Assembly (NCBI RefSeq): GCF_025860405.1
Contig: NZ_CP063785.1
Coordinates: forward strand, 6,697,390-6,761,389
From: Tolypothrix sp. PCC 7712
GTDB taxonomy: Bacteria; Cyanobacteriota; Cyanobacteriia; Cyanobacteriales; Nostocaceae
Direction: 5' to 3'
DNA length: 64,000 nucleotides
Program-made: the position numbers and the translations under genes
The notes under the pieces: generated by a model
The model's database searches: none
The model's input: only the letters and a program-made list of their open reading frames with translations
Told to the model about the DNA's origin: nothing
Shown here: one piece after another, positions 50,950 to 59,211 of the stretch
Numbering within the stretch: the first letter of the stretch is position 1
Layout of the letters: every line of letters begins with the position of its first letter

Positions 50950-52389
50950 ATGAAAGTAAAAATTACTAATTTAGGTGTTATAGAAAAGGCTGAAATTGAT
51001 TTGAAACCTCTTACTGTCTTTATTGGTAGAAATGGTACAGGAAAGACTTGGACAGCTTATACTTTAGCGTCTATTTTAGGTGAACATGGATTTGATAGAT
51101 ATTTGAAAACTTACATTAATGATACAAATATTAAAAAATACCCCATTATAGATAATGCTATTGATCAATTTATACAAGAAGGAAATGTTAGTATTGACTT
51201 AATAAATTTCGCCGAAGAATATGCGGAAGCATATATTAATAATGTTGCCCAATCATCCCCTATGTGGATGAAAGACTTTTTGAGTACAGAACGTGGTAAT
51301 TTTAAAGCGATGAAGGTAAGGTTTGATTTACCTCAAGGCAAACAAGAAATATTTAGAAAGATTAAAGGAACAGCTATAGACAGGCAATTTACTTTTGGGA
51401 CAAAAGGAAAAGAATATTTAAACATATCAAAGGAAATAGATGATAATAATATTTATTTTAATATAATTTCTGAGGATGGTTCTTTCAATAATATTCCTAA
51501 AAGAGTCTTTAAAAGAATTTTGCTTCAAGAAACTTTTAAGATAATTCATAAAGCTTTTTATTCTTGTGTTTATATTTTTCCTACAGAAAGAAATACTTTT
51601 ATCAGTTTTCCATTTGCTATCAAAAAGGAAATAGTTAAAATTGAAAATATAAATTTTAATAATTTAGTAGAATCTGATGTAGATAGAGATTTTAAAAGAA
51701 TACTATTTGAGGATTTATCTAAGCAGAGGATTAAAAAACAAAGTGAACCAGTACAAAGTTTAATAAAAATCTTAGCTAATGCCTATATCAAATCATCAGA
51801 TGAAAGACAGGAAGAAATTAAACAAAGCCCCAAAATAGCAGTTTATGCTGAATTGGCAGAATTGTTAGAAGAGCAAATTTTGCAGGTAGGAATAAATTTT
51901 AATGAGCCTGGATTAGAAAATGAAATAATTTTCCAAGCATCAGAAAATACAAACCTAGAAATGACAGTTGCTTCTTCTATGATTAAGGAATTAGCTCCTT
52001 TAGTACTTTGTTTACGCTACCTAGCCGAACCAGATGATTTACTGATTATTGATGAGCCTGAAATGAATTTACATCCATCAGCACAAGTAGCAATTACCGA
52101 ATTTTTGGCAATGTTAGTTCATGCAGGTTTGAATATATTAATTACAACACATAGTCCTTATATTGTGGATCATCTTACTAATTTAATGAGAGCAGCTAAA
52201 TATGAAAATCAAGAGGCTATAAAAGAACGATTTTATTTAGAGCGAACGGAAGCATTTATTCCTCAAGATAAAGTTTCTGTATATTTATTTGAAGATCGTA
52301 CAGCCAAGAATATTTTAAATGAAGAAGGATATATAGACTGGAGAACATTTGGTGATATATCGGATGACATTTCTCATATTTTCCCATAA
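50950..52389 (+). CDS. AAA/ABC-type ATPase, OLD-like defence ATPase
   Basis: 479 residues. Starts MKVKITNLGVIEKAEIDLKP, then the Walker A GRNGTGKT at 27-34, a long insertion of about 300 variable, charged residues, and a C-terminal core with SSMIKELAPLVL (signature-like), Walker B LLIIDEPEMNLHPSAQ and the H-switch ITTHSPYIVDHL. This is the AAA_15/AAA_21 layout of OLD, Gabija GajA and related ATPases, but without a TOPRIM domain. It is followed after 23 bases by a protein with PD-(D/E)XK-like residues, probably its partner. The coding sequence is visibly A/T-rich compared with the housekeeping genes, a sign of transfer. Confidence 0.85.
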   Translation: MKVKITNLGVIEKAEIDLKPLTVFIGRNGTGKTWTAYTLASILGEHGFDRYLKTYINDTNIKKYPIIDNAIDQFIQEGNVSIDLINFAEEYAEAYINNVAQSSPMWMKDFLSTERGNFKAMKVRFDLPQGKQEIFRKIKGTAIDRQFTFGTKGKEYLNISKEIDDNNIYFNIISEDGSFNNIPKRVFKRILLQETFKIIHKAFYSCVYIFPTERNTFISFPFAIKKEIVKIENINFNNLVESDVDRDFKRILFEDLSKQRIKKQSEPVQSLIKILANAYIKSSDERQEEIKQSPKIAVYAELAELLEEQILQVGINFNEPGLENEIIFQASENTNLEMTVASSMIKELAPLVLCLRYLAEPDDLLIIDEPEMNLHPSAQVAITEFLAMLVHAGLNILITTHSPYIVDHLTNLMRAAKYENQEAIKERFYLERTEAFIPQDKVSVYLFEDRTAKNILNEEGYIDWRTFGDISDDISHIFP

Positions 52390-52412
52390 TCACCCTTAAA
52401 TTTAGGAGTGAT

Positions 52413-52952
52413 TTGATAATGCCTTTTAACACATTATTATTATCAGGTTGTTTACTATCAGGAAAAACTAGTTATAAAGAAGAGGGGGTAGAGATAAATT
52501 TACAACCAAGCAGTGGTGAAACGGTTCTATTTTTCTTAATAGATACTCAATCGAATCCTAATTGTAATTTGTGCAATTTATTAGGCTTAAATAAGCAAGG
52601 AATGAAAATTTGTGATTTAATTGTGTTTTATGCCAAGGATAATGAAAAGATTATTTGCTTCGTGGAATTAAAAGGTAGTAATATAAAAACTGCAAAAGAG
52701 CAGGTTATTAACACATACACTCATTTTGATCAATACTTAAGAAAATGTGGTTTATTAGATAGTTATACTGCAAAAGCTTATATTAAAACTAACAGTTCTG
52801 TACCACAAGAAATTAATAAATATCAACAAGAGCTTCGAGAAAAATTTGGCGAAGGTAATTATCAAATTAGTAGAGACCCAAATTTAGGAAATTTTATTCG
52901 AGGTGCAAGGTATCAACCCAAAGGTAAAGGAAAAGGAAATAGGAATAGATAG
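52413..52952 (+). CDS. PD-(D/E)XK-like protein, partner of the ATPase
   Basis: 179 residues from the in-frame start (ATG 52413 or 52419). KICDLIVFYA (Asp68), then FVELKGSN (Glu85-x-Lys87) gives the D...ExK arrangement of PD-(D/E)XK nucleases. A CNLCNLLG cysteine pair (51, 54) precedes it. The C-terminus is basic (GARYQPKGKGKGNRNR), which could bind nucleic acid. Its place right behind the ATPase suggests a two-protein defence unit in which this is the nuclease. I do not recognise a named family, so the nuclease call rests on the motif and context. Confidence 0.6.
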   Translation: MIMPFNTLLLSGCLLSGKTSYKEEGVEINLQPSSGETVLFFLIDTQSNPNCNLCNLLGLNKQGMKICDLIVFYAKDNEKIICFVELKGSNIKTAKEQVINTYTHFDQYLRKCGLLDSYTAKAYIKTNSSVPQEINKYQQELREKFGEGNYQISRDPNLGNFIRGARYQPKGKGKGNRNR

Positions 52953-53153
52953 TTAATAATAAGTTATGCTACCCTATTATCTTTCAATACAGGTCAGTTA
53001 AAAAGATTTTATGTTGAGGTGGGCAAAGAAAGCAGAGGGAGAGAAAAAAGGCTTATCTAAACTGTATTGTATTGTATTATCTTTCCTCGTTAACATAGTA
53101 CTATTCATTATTTATAATGGTTCTTTATATAAACTAAAAGTAAAAGTTTATTA

Positions 53154-53867
53154 TCAATTCCTACCAGGTGTTTTATACTTTCCTAGTTGGGCGAAGCGAA
53201 TTTCAATACGTCGGCGTTTGGGATTATCGCTTCTGTCTGGTGGCGCAAAACCTTGATCATCTGGTAACAGCAATTGTGCCGCAGAATAGGCTCTAAACTT
53301 TAGTCGTTTGAAAAGACCAGATTTTCTTTGACGTTGCACATTTTGCAGTTCTTTCACTACTGCTAAGGCTCGCATTAAACCCAAATCAGCATTAGAACCT
53401 GGGCAAAGAATAGACACATCTTTATTACGAGTAGCGACTTCTTCTAATTTGGTATCTAAATTACCGCCGTTGCGATCGCTACAATTTAAAGAACCTACTT
53501 CTTCCCCATCTGTATGCCCAATTACTTCAATAACATCTACTTTTTTATTACTATTTTCAATTTGTTTAATATTATTTTCAATTTCTTTTAAAATTATGCC
53601 ATTGTGATTAATATCTTTTTTCAAATTCTTTGGTAAAACTGCACTACCTGAAGGAAATTCATATTTTGATGCTGGTAGTTCTATGATTGTCGGTTTCTCA
53701 TCATCACCAGTTGATATTCGAGAATCATTTATACTCTTTGAGTTTCTTGCTATCACTAATAATAATAGCAAGGTAATTATCATAAAAGCATTAGACATCA
53801 AGTCTGTAAAAGAAGTCCAGATACTGAAGGTGTCATTTATCGGTAAACTTCTTGTTCTTCTCCGCAT
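53154..53867 (-). CDS. ZorB-like MotB/OmpA-domain protein
   Basis: 237 residues. A single N-terminal membrane helix follows SFTDLM, where Asp22 corresponds to the ion-channel Asp of MotB/ZorB; the helix reads NAFMIITLLLLLVIA. The periplasmic part is an OmpA/MotB-type peptidoglycan-binding domain with VIEVIGHTDG and the C-terminal NPKRRRIEIRF. Size and the SFTDLM motif fit ZorB of Zorya anti-phage systems better than flagellar MotB, and cyanobacteria have no flagella. It is 21 bases behind the ZorA-like gene and is the second gene of that unit. Its convergent neighbours are the ATPase/nuclease pair. Confidence 0.75.
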   Translation of the reverse strand: MRRRTRSLPINDTFSIWTSFTDLMSNAFMIITLLLLLVIARNSKSINDSRISTGDDEKPTIIELPASKYEFPSGSAVLPKNLKKDINHNGIILKEIENNIKQIENSNKKVDVIEVIGHTDGEEVGSLNCSDRNGGNLDTKLEEVATRNKDVSILCPGSNADLGLMRALAVVKELQNVQRQRKSGLFKRLKFRAYSAAQLLLPDDQGFAPPDRSDNPKRRRIEIRFAQLGKYKTPGRN

Positions 53868-53888
53868 ATTTAAATTTCTCCATTGAGG

Positions 53889-55301
53889 CTAGAATCTAGA
53901 TTTCTGTAATTGTGCTAATGCAGCTAATAAATCAGAAAAATTATTTTGGATTTGCCTCATGGTTTGAGCGTTTTTATCGATACTCTCGGCTACATTCTGC
54001 AATTGATTAATTTGACTACCTAATAGCGATGCATTTTGATTCAATACTGATACTACTTGCCCGATATTAGTATTAGAAGATTGTGTAGTATTTTCAATAA
54101 CTCCAAGTAAATTCTGCAATCTATTATTGTGGTTACCTACTTGTCCTGTGTGCTGCGTTAAGGATGCTGTCACCTGGGATATATTATTATTGAAAGTTTG
54201 GCTAGTTGCTGATAATGTATTCGCATTTTGCACCAGGCGATCGCTCACATGATTTAGGCTTTGTTGATTAGTTTGAATCAAGCTTTGGGTTTGTGTAGAG
54301 TTATTTACCAAAGCATTACCAATATCTGCCAATTTATCTGCATAAATTTGTAATGTATCTATGGCATTGTCGAAAGATTTTGTCGAATCATGCAGAGAGG
54401 ATGTGATATCAGAAAAAGTTGTAGTTAATCTTGCTAAGTTGTTAGTCGCATTAGTTAAAACATTAGCGCCTGTTTGCATCGATTGCGAAGATTGATTCGC
54501 TACAATCTGAAAATTATTCGCAGATGTATTGAGTGTGTTAGAAGCTGCTGTGACAGCATTTTGAAAATCTTGAGTATTTTTTGGTAGTGTTGTCACAAAT
54601 CCACTCAAGCTTTTTGCATAATTGTCTATAGTTTTAATGAGTACATCTATCTGTTCTGCGACAGTTGGCTGGTTTTGAGAGATAAAATAATCATTATCAA
54701 GAAAATCTTCCAGAGAAATCAGCAATTTATCTTTCTCTAAATCTAAATCATAGGTGGGATGAAACTTCGTCAGGAAGACACTTCCAGCTAAAGCAGCTAG
54801 GCTACTAACGAATGCGATCGCCATTGAACCAATAATATCTGGTAAGGCTTTTTGTAATTGCAATTCACCACCAGTATTTCTACTAATTAAGAATAAATTC
54901 ATGGTAATACCCACGAATGTCCCCAATAAGCCAAGTGCTAAAAGAGAGTTGGGAAGTAATTGATAAGCGCGTTTATGTCGTTCCCAAATTTTTAATTCTT
55001 GATTTTCGCTGCATCTTTTTTCAATTAAAGCGATTTTATTAATTCTCTCGTATTGATTTCTGCTAATACCTTGAACTTTCTGGACAAGTTCAGACCGAAG
55101 TTTTTGTTCGATTATACCTACTTGTTGAAGTAAAGCATTTTTCAGACGAATCCCATCAATAGTAGATTTGACAGTTAATCCTAAAAAGGCTAACACTATT
55201 AAAAAAGGAAACCAAGGAATAAACGATGGCGTAATTAAATAAAGTAATAGCAATACAAAACAAATTATAAATACACCATAGCGCAGTGATAATTGCTTCA
55301 T
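53889..55301 (-). CDS. ZorA-like MotA/ExbB-domain protein with long helical tail
   Basis: 470 residues. Two N-terminal membrane helices (about 7-47) and two more (about 117-138 and 153-180) form a MotA/TolQ/ExbB proton channel: LLALGLLGTFVGI and the FVSSLAALAGSVF helix. After about 210 there is a long Gln/Asn/Ser/Thr-rich coiled region (about 210-465) without further membrane segments. A MotA-type channel with an extended cytosolic helical tail is the layout of ZorA, whose tail is thought to carry the phage signal. With the ZorB-like protein it would form a proton-driven motor. No ZorC, ZorD or ZorE homologue is recognised beside it. Confidence 0.75.
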   Translation of the reverse strand: MKQLSLRYGVFIICFVLLLLYLITPSFIPWFPFLIVLAFLGLTVKSTIDGIRLKNALLQQVGIIEQKLRSELVQKVQGISRNQYERINKIALIEKRCSENQELKIWERHKRAYQLLPNSLLALGLLGTFVGITMNLFLISRNTGGELQLQKALPDIIGSMAIAFVSSLAALAGSVFLTKFHPTYDLDLEKDKLLISLEDFLDNDYFISQNQPTVAEQIDVLIKTIDNYAKSLSGFVTTLPKNTQDFQNAVTAASNTLNTSANNFQIVANQSSQSMQTGANVLTNATNNLARLTTTFSDITSSLHDSTKSFDNAIDTLQIYADKLADIGNALVNNSTQTQSLIQTNQQSLNHVSDRLVQNANTLSATSQTFNNNISQVTASLTQHTGQVGNHNNRLQNLLGVIENTTQSSNTNIGQVVSVLNQNASLLGSQINQLQNVAESIDKNAQTMRQIQNNFSDLLAALAQLQKSRF

Positions 55302-55502
55302 AATTCCACAAATTCAATAATTGATTAATCAATGAAAAATATGTAATAAAACTTCTAGGTGTGTCCAAAGGATCATATCATATTGGTTGTAGTATAAAAT
55401 ATGTTACATACTTCGCTCAATCTAGTTTCCTAGCTTTGACGTAGAAGATTGAATATAAATTGACAAAGATTGCTTGGATAATCTCTGCAACAGTGGTGTC
55501 AC

Positions 55503-56534
55503 ATGAGTACAGGTATATCAAAAATTCTCGGCGGACGTTACGAAATAGTTGCATTGCTGGGAGAAGGTGGTTTTAGTAGAACTTATCTAGCTAATGACTT
55601 GTTACAGTCTGGAATTCAGTATGCAGTCAAGCATTTTACCTTCTCTAGCAGTAATCAAAATGAGGTGGTTACAGCCAAGCAACTATTCCAACGTGAAGTC
55701 ACAATTCTCAAAAATTTAAATGGACATCCGCAGATTCCCAAGTTTTATGAATACTTGGAAGAAAATCAAGAGTTTTACTTGATTCAACAGTATATTCAAG
55801 GAAATACTTTAAGTAAAGAAATCAAATCTCGCCAAAAGCTAGAAGAGCCTGAAGTTATCAAAATATTAGATAAATTAATAAATATTCTTTTATTTGTGCA
55901 TAGCAATAATATTATCCATCGGGATATTAAACCAGAGAATATTATTGTGGATGATAATGATAATTTATTTTTAATTGACTTCGGAGCAGTCAAAGAAATT
56001 ATTGTCAAAAATACGAGGTTGCAAAAACCAGGAACACAAATTTATACTCAAGGTTATTCTCCCGTAGAGCAAATGCGCGGATATCCGCAATTCAACAGTG
56101 ATATTTACGCACTAGGAATGACTTTAATTGAGGCAATTACAGGTTTAGAACCTCAAGCTTTAACAATAGATAGTTTAGGAGAAGTTGTCTGGCGAGATAA
56201 AGCAGATGTGAGTAATTGGCTCGCAAGTATTTTGTCTAAAATGGTTAGTTATGAATCTAGTACAAGATATCAATCAGTTGCAGAACTAAGACAAGATTTC
56301 AATGCAAATATATCTGCCACAAAGTTGTTAAACACTAAAATGATGGCAACATCTTTCAATCCATATCCCACTAGTGGCAACTCAATAACTAATGTAGCCC
56401 CTTATATAATACTAAGCTTATTATCGATAATGGCTATTCTTTATGCTGCTGGTTTATTACCAGAAAAAAGAAATAATGCTCCGAAAAATCAACAGTCTTT
56501 ATTGCCAGAAAGAGCTTTAATTGTGGATGTTTAA
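55503..56534 (+). CDS. Serine/threonine protein kinase with C-terminal membrane helix
   Basis: 343 residues. Hanks-type kinase domain (about 11-270): GEGGFSRTYLA (P-loop), AVKHF (Lys), HRDIKPENIIV (catalytic loop), LIDFGAVKEI (metal Asp). Activation segment GTQIYTQGYSPVEQ follows. A C-terminal membrane helix (about 300-320) and a short tail end it, with no sensor domain outside. The gene is divergent from the ZorA-like gene with a 201-base shared upstream region. It may sense or regulate the ZorAB motor, or may be one of the many cyanobacterial kinases by chance. ATG at 55503. Confidence 0.92.
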   Translation: MSTGISKILGGRYEIVALLGEGGFSRTYLANDLLQSGIQYAVKHFTFSSSNQNEVVTAKQLFQREVTILKNLNGHPQIPKFYEYLEENQEFYLIQQYIQGNTLSKEIKSRQKLEEPEVIKILDKLINILLFVHSNNIIHRDIKPENIIVDDNDNLFLIDFGAVKEIIVKNTRLQKPGTQIYTQGYSPVEQMRGYPQFNSDIYALGMTLIEAITGLEPQALTIDSLGEVVWRDKADVSNWLASILSKMVSYESSTRYQSVAELRQDFNANISATKLLNTKMMATSFNPYPTSGNSITNVAPYIILSLLSIMAILYAAGLLPEKRNNAPKNQQSLLPERALIVDV

Positions 56535-56613
56535 TCAGAAGCGATCGCACATCTTAATCCTCTCAATTACATCATGCTATTATTACTAATAACTACCTTG
56601 TAGATATAAAACT

Positions 56614-56880
56614 ATGGCTAATATAAATCTGCTCAATATACCAGATGATTTATATGAGAAATTGCAAGAGTTAGCTCAAGCTGAACATAGTTCTATTGAT
56701 GCTCAAGTGATTACAATCTTGCAGAATGCATTGGCAAAAAAGGCACAGCCAACAGAAGAAGAAAGGCGAAAGAATGTCCCAAAACTTTTAGAGGAAAGTC
56801 GTAATCGCCGACGGTTAAATCCAGCAGACTTTGGATTACCTGATAGTACTGAACTGATTCGAGAAGACCGCGACAGATGA
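56614..56880 (+). CDS. Antitoxin of a VapBC-type module (FitA/ribbon-helix-helix-like)
   Basis: 88 residues. The N-terminus MANINLLNIPDDLYEKLQEL then LAQAEHSSIDAQV is a ribbon-helix-helix DNA-binding domain as in FitA-like antitoxins. The C-terminus (EERRKNVPKLLEESRNRRRL) is the flexible segment that covers the toxin. The stop TGA overlaps the toxin ATG by ATGA at 56877-56880, so the two are translationally coupled. It should neutralise the PIN toxin and repress its own promoter. Confidence 0.85.
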   Translation: MANINLLNIPDDLYEKLQELAQAEHSSIDAQVITILQNALAKKAQPTEEERRKNVPKLLEESRNRRRLNPADFGLPDSTELIREDRDR

Positions 56881-57329
56881 CCAATTCTCTCAGATGCGTG
56901 GTAGATACCAGTGTGTGCATCAAGTATTTTATAGCTGACCCACTAACTGCGAAAGTTAATCAACTCTTTAGCCATCTTGCTAATCCACAGACTGAAATTT
57001 ATGTACCAGACCTGTTTTACATCGAGTGTGCTAACGTTTTCTGGAAATACGTCCGTGCAAGAATCTACACTGCTGCTGAAATACAGGCAGATTTAGCTAC
57101 TCTCAAAGCCTTTCCCTTGCGTGTTTTCTCTACAGCCGATTTGATGGCAGATGCAGTTAATATTGCCTTAAATTATGGCATTTCTGCCTACGATGCTTCT
57201 TATGTTGCGCTTTCACAGCAGGTAGATGCGACTTTGTTGACTCTGGACAATAAGCTGGTGAAAGCATTAAGCGCTTCATCTTTCGATGTTTCGTTTTTTA
57301 ATGACTTTGAAGTACCACCGTTAGTTTAA
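56877..57329 (+). CDS. PIN-domain ribonuclease toxin (VapC family)
   Basis: 150 residues. The acidic residues of the PIN fold are visible: Asp in CVVDTSVCIKYF, Glu in LFYIECANVFWK and Asp in SAYDASYVALSQQV plus LLTLDNKL. VapC toxins cleave RNA, often tRNA or rRNA, when the antitoxin is lost. It overlaps the antitoxin stop codon by 4 bases. It stands in the defence-like island, so plasmid-like stabilisation or abortive infection is possible. Confidence 0.88.
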   Translation: MTNSLRCVVDTSVCIKYFIADPLTAKVNQLFSHLANPQTEIYVPDLFYIECANVFWKYVRARIYTAAEIQADLATLKAFPLRVFSTADLMADAVNIALNYGISAYDASYVALSQQVDATLLTLDNKLVKALSASSFDVSFFNDFEVPPLV

Positions 57330-57488
57330 AATAACAGCGCGCCTTTGTTCATATCAGCGATTCATGCCAGGTTTTAGCAATAAAAATTTGTCTTTCCCAT
57401 GACGGCAGTTGCTACAACGCGGGGAACCCGCGCAACGCACTGCCTCCCCTATGCCCTATGCCCCATGCCCATCTCCAAACTAGTATAA

Positions 57489-57701
57489 TTATTCCTGCAC
57501 AACTTCAACCAATTCCTCAATCATTACATCAAAAGTTCGTGCTAACTTCTGAATCGCGGTAAAATCTACAGTTGCAAGTCCAGGCGATCGCGCATAGGTT
57601 CTGAGAGTACTATAAACCACACCAGAACGGTCAGATACCTCTTTCAGCGTCCAGCCCTTCTCCGCAGCAAATTCTCGAATCTTTAGCCTAACCATTCCCA
57701 T
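57489..57701 (-). CDS. Small Cro/C1-type HTH protein
   Basis: 70 residues. KIREFAAEKGWTLKEVSDRS then GVVYSTLRTYARSPGLAT is the helix-turn-helix of the XRE family, followed by LARTFDVMIEELVEVVQE. It consists of the DNA-binding domain alone. It has no partner on its strand and lies between two toxin-antitoxin modules, so it may be a regulator of the region or an orphan antitoxin. Confidence 0.8.
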   Translation of the reverse strand: MGMVRLKIREFAAEKGWTLKEVSDRSGVVYSTLRTYARSPGLATVDFTAIQKLARTFDVMIEELVEVVQE

Positions 57702-57848
57702 AATTTGCTTGACAAATGACTTATATGAGTCGTTTAATAATTATATCCTAAATAATAACGATCGCCCTCTGGACTGGAAAACTAAAGGGCGATCGCATTA
57801 TCTACAACTACACATTCCATCAAATTTAAGAATCTTCTCTGTTGATAA

Positions 57849-57921
57849 GAATCATCTGTTTGACGAGAATCATCTTTTTTGAAGGGAATCATCTTTTCTG
57901 ACGGGAATTATCTTTTATGCT
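57849..57921 (+). repeat. Four iteron-like direct repeats over a gene start
   Basis: GAATCATCT-type units begin at 57849, 57867, 57886 and 57905 (spacing 18, 19, 19; the last is GAATTATCT). The core is GGGAATCATCTTTT-CTGAC. The last unit contains the ATG (57917) of the next gene. Spacing just under two helical turns suggests a binding site for a dimer array, perhaps for the product of the gene itself. Confidence 0.6.
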
Positions 57922-58420
57922 ATCATCACTCAAGCCGAAAGTGCTTGTCATCCGTGAATCAAAAATTGTTCACAAATCAGCAATTGTTCACCCGTTGGCG
58001 CGATTTGTTACAGAAGAAGCAATTTGCTTAATATTCCAAATTAGCATTGAAGATATATATACTGTGGAATGCTGGCGCTACATGGTTTACGTCCACGGTA
58101 AAGGCTTGAGTAAATTTGTTAGTTACGCTGATTTTCCGCCAATCTTGGGTGTAAAACCATCTACCCAAAGCGACTTTATCAAATGGCGTAGACGCTGGCG
58201 CAAGCAACATGAACCACATCACCACAAACAAGCACCCCAGTGGTGGGCAAAATTTTTCATCGATGAATTCTGCCAAGCTCACTCAGAAGCTATGTTAAAT
58301 AATTGGGTAGAACTAATTGAGTTGATTCAATTTGCTTTTAATCAAGAAAAGTTAGAGTTGCTCAGAAATAGATATCGTCAGGAAAAATTTCTTTTGAGCG
58401 GAGAAGTTTTAGCAGATTAG
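57917..58420 (+). CDS. Hypothetical protein, 167 residues
   Basis: No family recognised. The protein is soluble and has a Trp/Arg/His-rich middle: DFIKWRRRWRKQHEPHHHKQ then QWWAKFFIDEF. The N-terminal half (VTEEAICLIFQISIEDIYTV) may hold strands and a helix, and the C-terminal third is helical (LIQFAFNQEKLELLRNRYRQ). Upstream is a run of direct repeats that reaches into its start codon, suggesting it or a neighbour binds there. It precedes a VapBC-type pair on the same strand by 22 bases, so it may be part of that operon. Confidence 0.6.
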   Translation: MLSSLKPKVLVIRESKIVHKSAIVHPLARFVTEEAICLIFQISIEDIYTVECWRYMVYVHGKGLSKFVSYADFPPILGVKPSTQSDFIKWRRRWRKQHEPHHHKQAPQWWAKFFIDEFCQAHSEAMLNNWVELIELIQFAFNQEKLELLRNRYRQEKFLLSGEVLAD

Positions 58421-58442
58421 TGAAGGTTTAAAGGAAATAACC

Positions 58443-58652
58443 ATGATAGATGAAACAGTTCTGGAGCATCGTTTGTTAAACCTTGAGCAAGCAGTCTCCG
58501 ATCTCCAACGCAAGGTGGAAGCTCAACCCTCAGAAAACTGGTTAGAAAAACTCATCGGCTCAATTCCTGATGAGGAAGCTTTTCTGAAAGCTTTGGAATA
58601 TGGACGTGCTTTTCGTCAGGCTGATAAGCCTAATGATGAGGATGAAGAGTAA
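58443..58652 (+). CDS. Short antitoxin-like protein
   Basis: 69 residues, strongly acidic at both ends, with a coiled N-terminal helix (HRLLNLEQAVSDLQRKVEA) and a helical tail ending in KPNDEDEE. It sits directly before a PIN toxin gene with a 2-base gap, so it is the probable cognate antitoxin. No DNA-binding motif is clear. Confidence 0.7.
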   Translation: MIDETVLEHRLLNLEQAVSDLQRKVEAQPSENWLEKLIGSIPDEEAFLKALEYGRAFRQADKPNDEDEE

Positions 58653-58654
58653 TT

Positions 58655-59083
58655 GTGAAATATTTGCTCGATACCGACCACATCAGTTTTTTACAGAGAC
58701 GTTCAGGTTCAGAGTTTACTCGTTTGATAGAGCGAATGGGACAACATTCCTCTGCCGACTTTGCCTTATCGATCATTAGTTTTCATGAGCAGGTGCTTGG
58801 TGCTCATAACTTCATTAATCGTGCTCAGACGAATGCTGACATGATCCGTGGATATGCTTTGCTGTTGGCAACTCTTCAAGGGTTTGCAACGGCTCCCATC
58901 TTACCCTTTGATGCAGGGGCGATCGCAGTCTTTGATGCGTTACGAGGGCAAAGGGTTCGTGTATCCACAATGGATTTAAGAATTGCAGCGATCGCCATAT
59001 CTCGTAATTTGGTTTTATTAACTCGAAATGCTCGTGACTTTGGTAAGGTTCCTGGTTTAATGATGGAAGATTGGACGATTTAG
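58655..59083 (+). CDS. PIN-domain toxin (VapC family)
   Basis: 142 residues from GTG 58655. PIN motifs: YLLDTDHISFLQR (Asp), SIISFHEQVLGA (Glu), VSTMDLRIAAIAISRN (Asp), LTRNARDF. The family is a metal-dependent RNase. The gene is coupled to the short antitoxin-like gene. It is the second PIN toxin within 2.2 kb. Confidence 0.88.
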   Translation: MKYLLDTDHISFLQRRSGSEFTRLIERMGQHSSADFALSIISFHEQVLGAHNFINRAQTNADMIRGYALLLATLQGFATAPILPFDAGAIAVFDALRGQRVRVSTMDLRIAAIAISRNLVLLTRNARDFGKVPGLMMEDWTI

Positions 59084-59132
59084 AACCATCAAGCTAAAAA
59101 TCAGTGGAGCCGATTTTTTCTGGTTAATACAA

Positions 59133-59175
59133 AGACGCTTTCTTATCGCAAACGGAATGAGAAAAGAAAGCGTCT
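59133..59175. terminator. Hairpin between vapC and the S1-like gene
   Basis: AGACGCTTTCT (59133-59143) pairs with AGAAAGCGTCT (59165-59175): an 11-bp perfect stem between convergent genes. Probable bidirectional terminator. Confidence 0.7.
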
Positions 59176-59211
59176 CATCAGTGAAAATTAATTGGTAATT
59201 AATCAAAGCTG

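Noticed and set aside
53011..53256. Plus-strand frame of 81 codons with a hydrophobic stretch
   Set aside because: Its 3' half is antisense to the conserved C-terminus of the ZorB-like gene; the hydrophobic part is just A/T-rich intergenic DNA.
53154..55301. Flagellar MotA/MotB stator genes
   Set aside because: No flagellar genes are present and cyanobacteria lack flagella; the long helical tail of the MotA-like protein fits ZorA better.
57849..57921. CRISPR-like array from the repeated GAATCATCT units
   Set aside because: Spacing is only 18-19 bases with no unique spacers of normal length and no cas genes; it is a short direct repeat.
50390..59211. tRNA-Ser as integration site of the accessory region
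   Set aside because: No integrase and no direct copy of the tRNA 3' end was found at the other side, so an attachment site cannot be supported.
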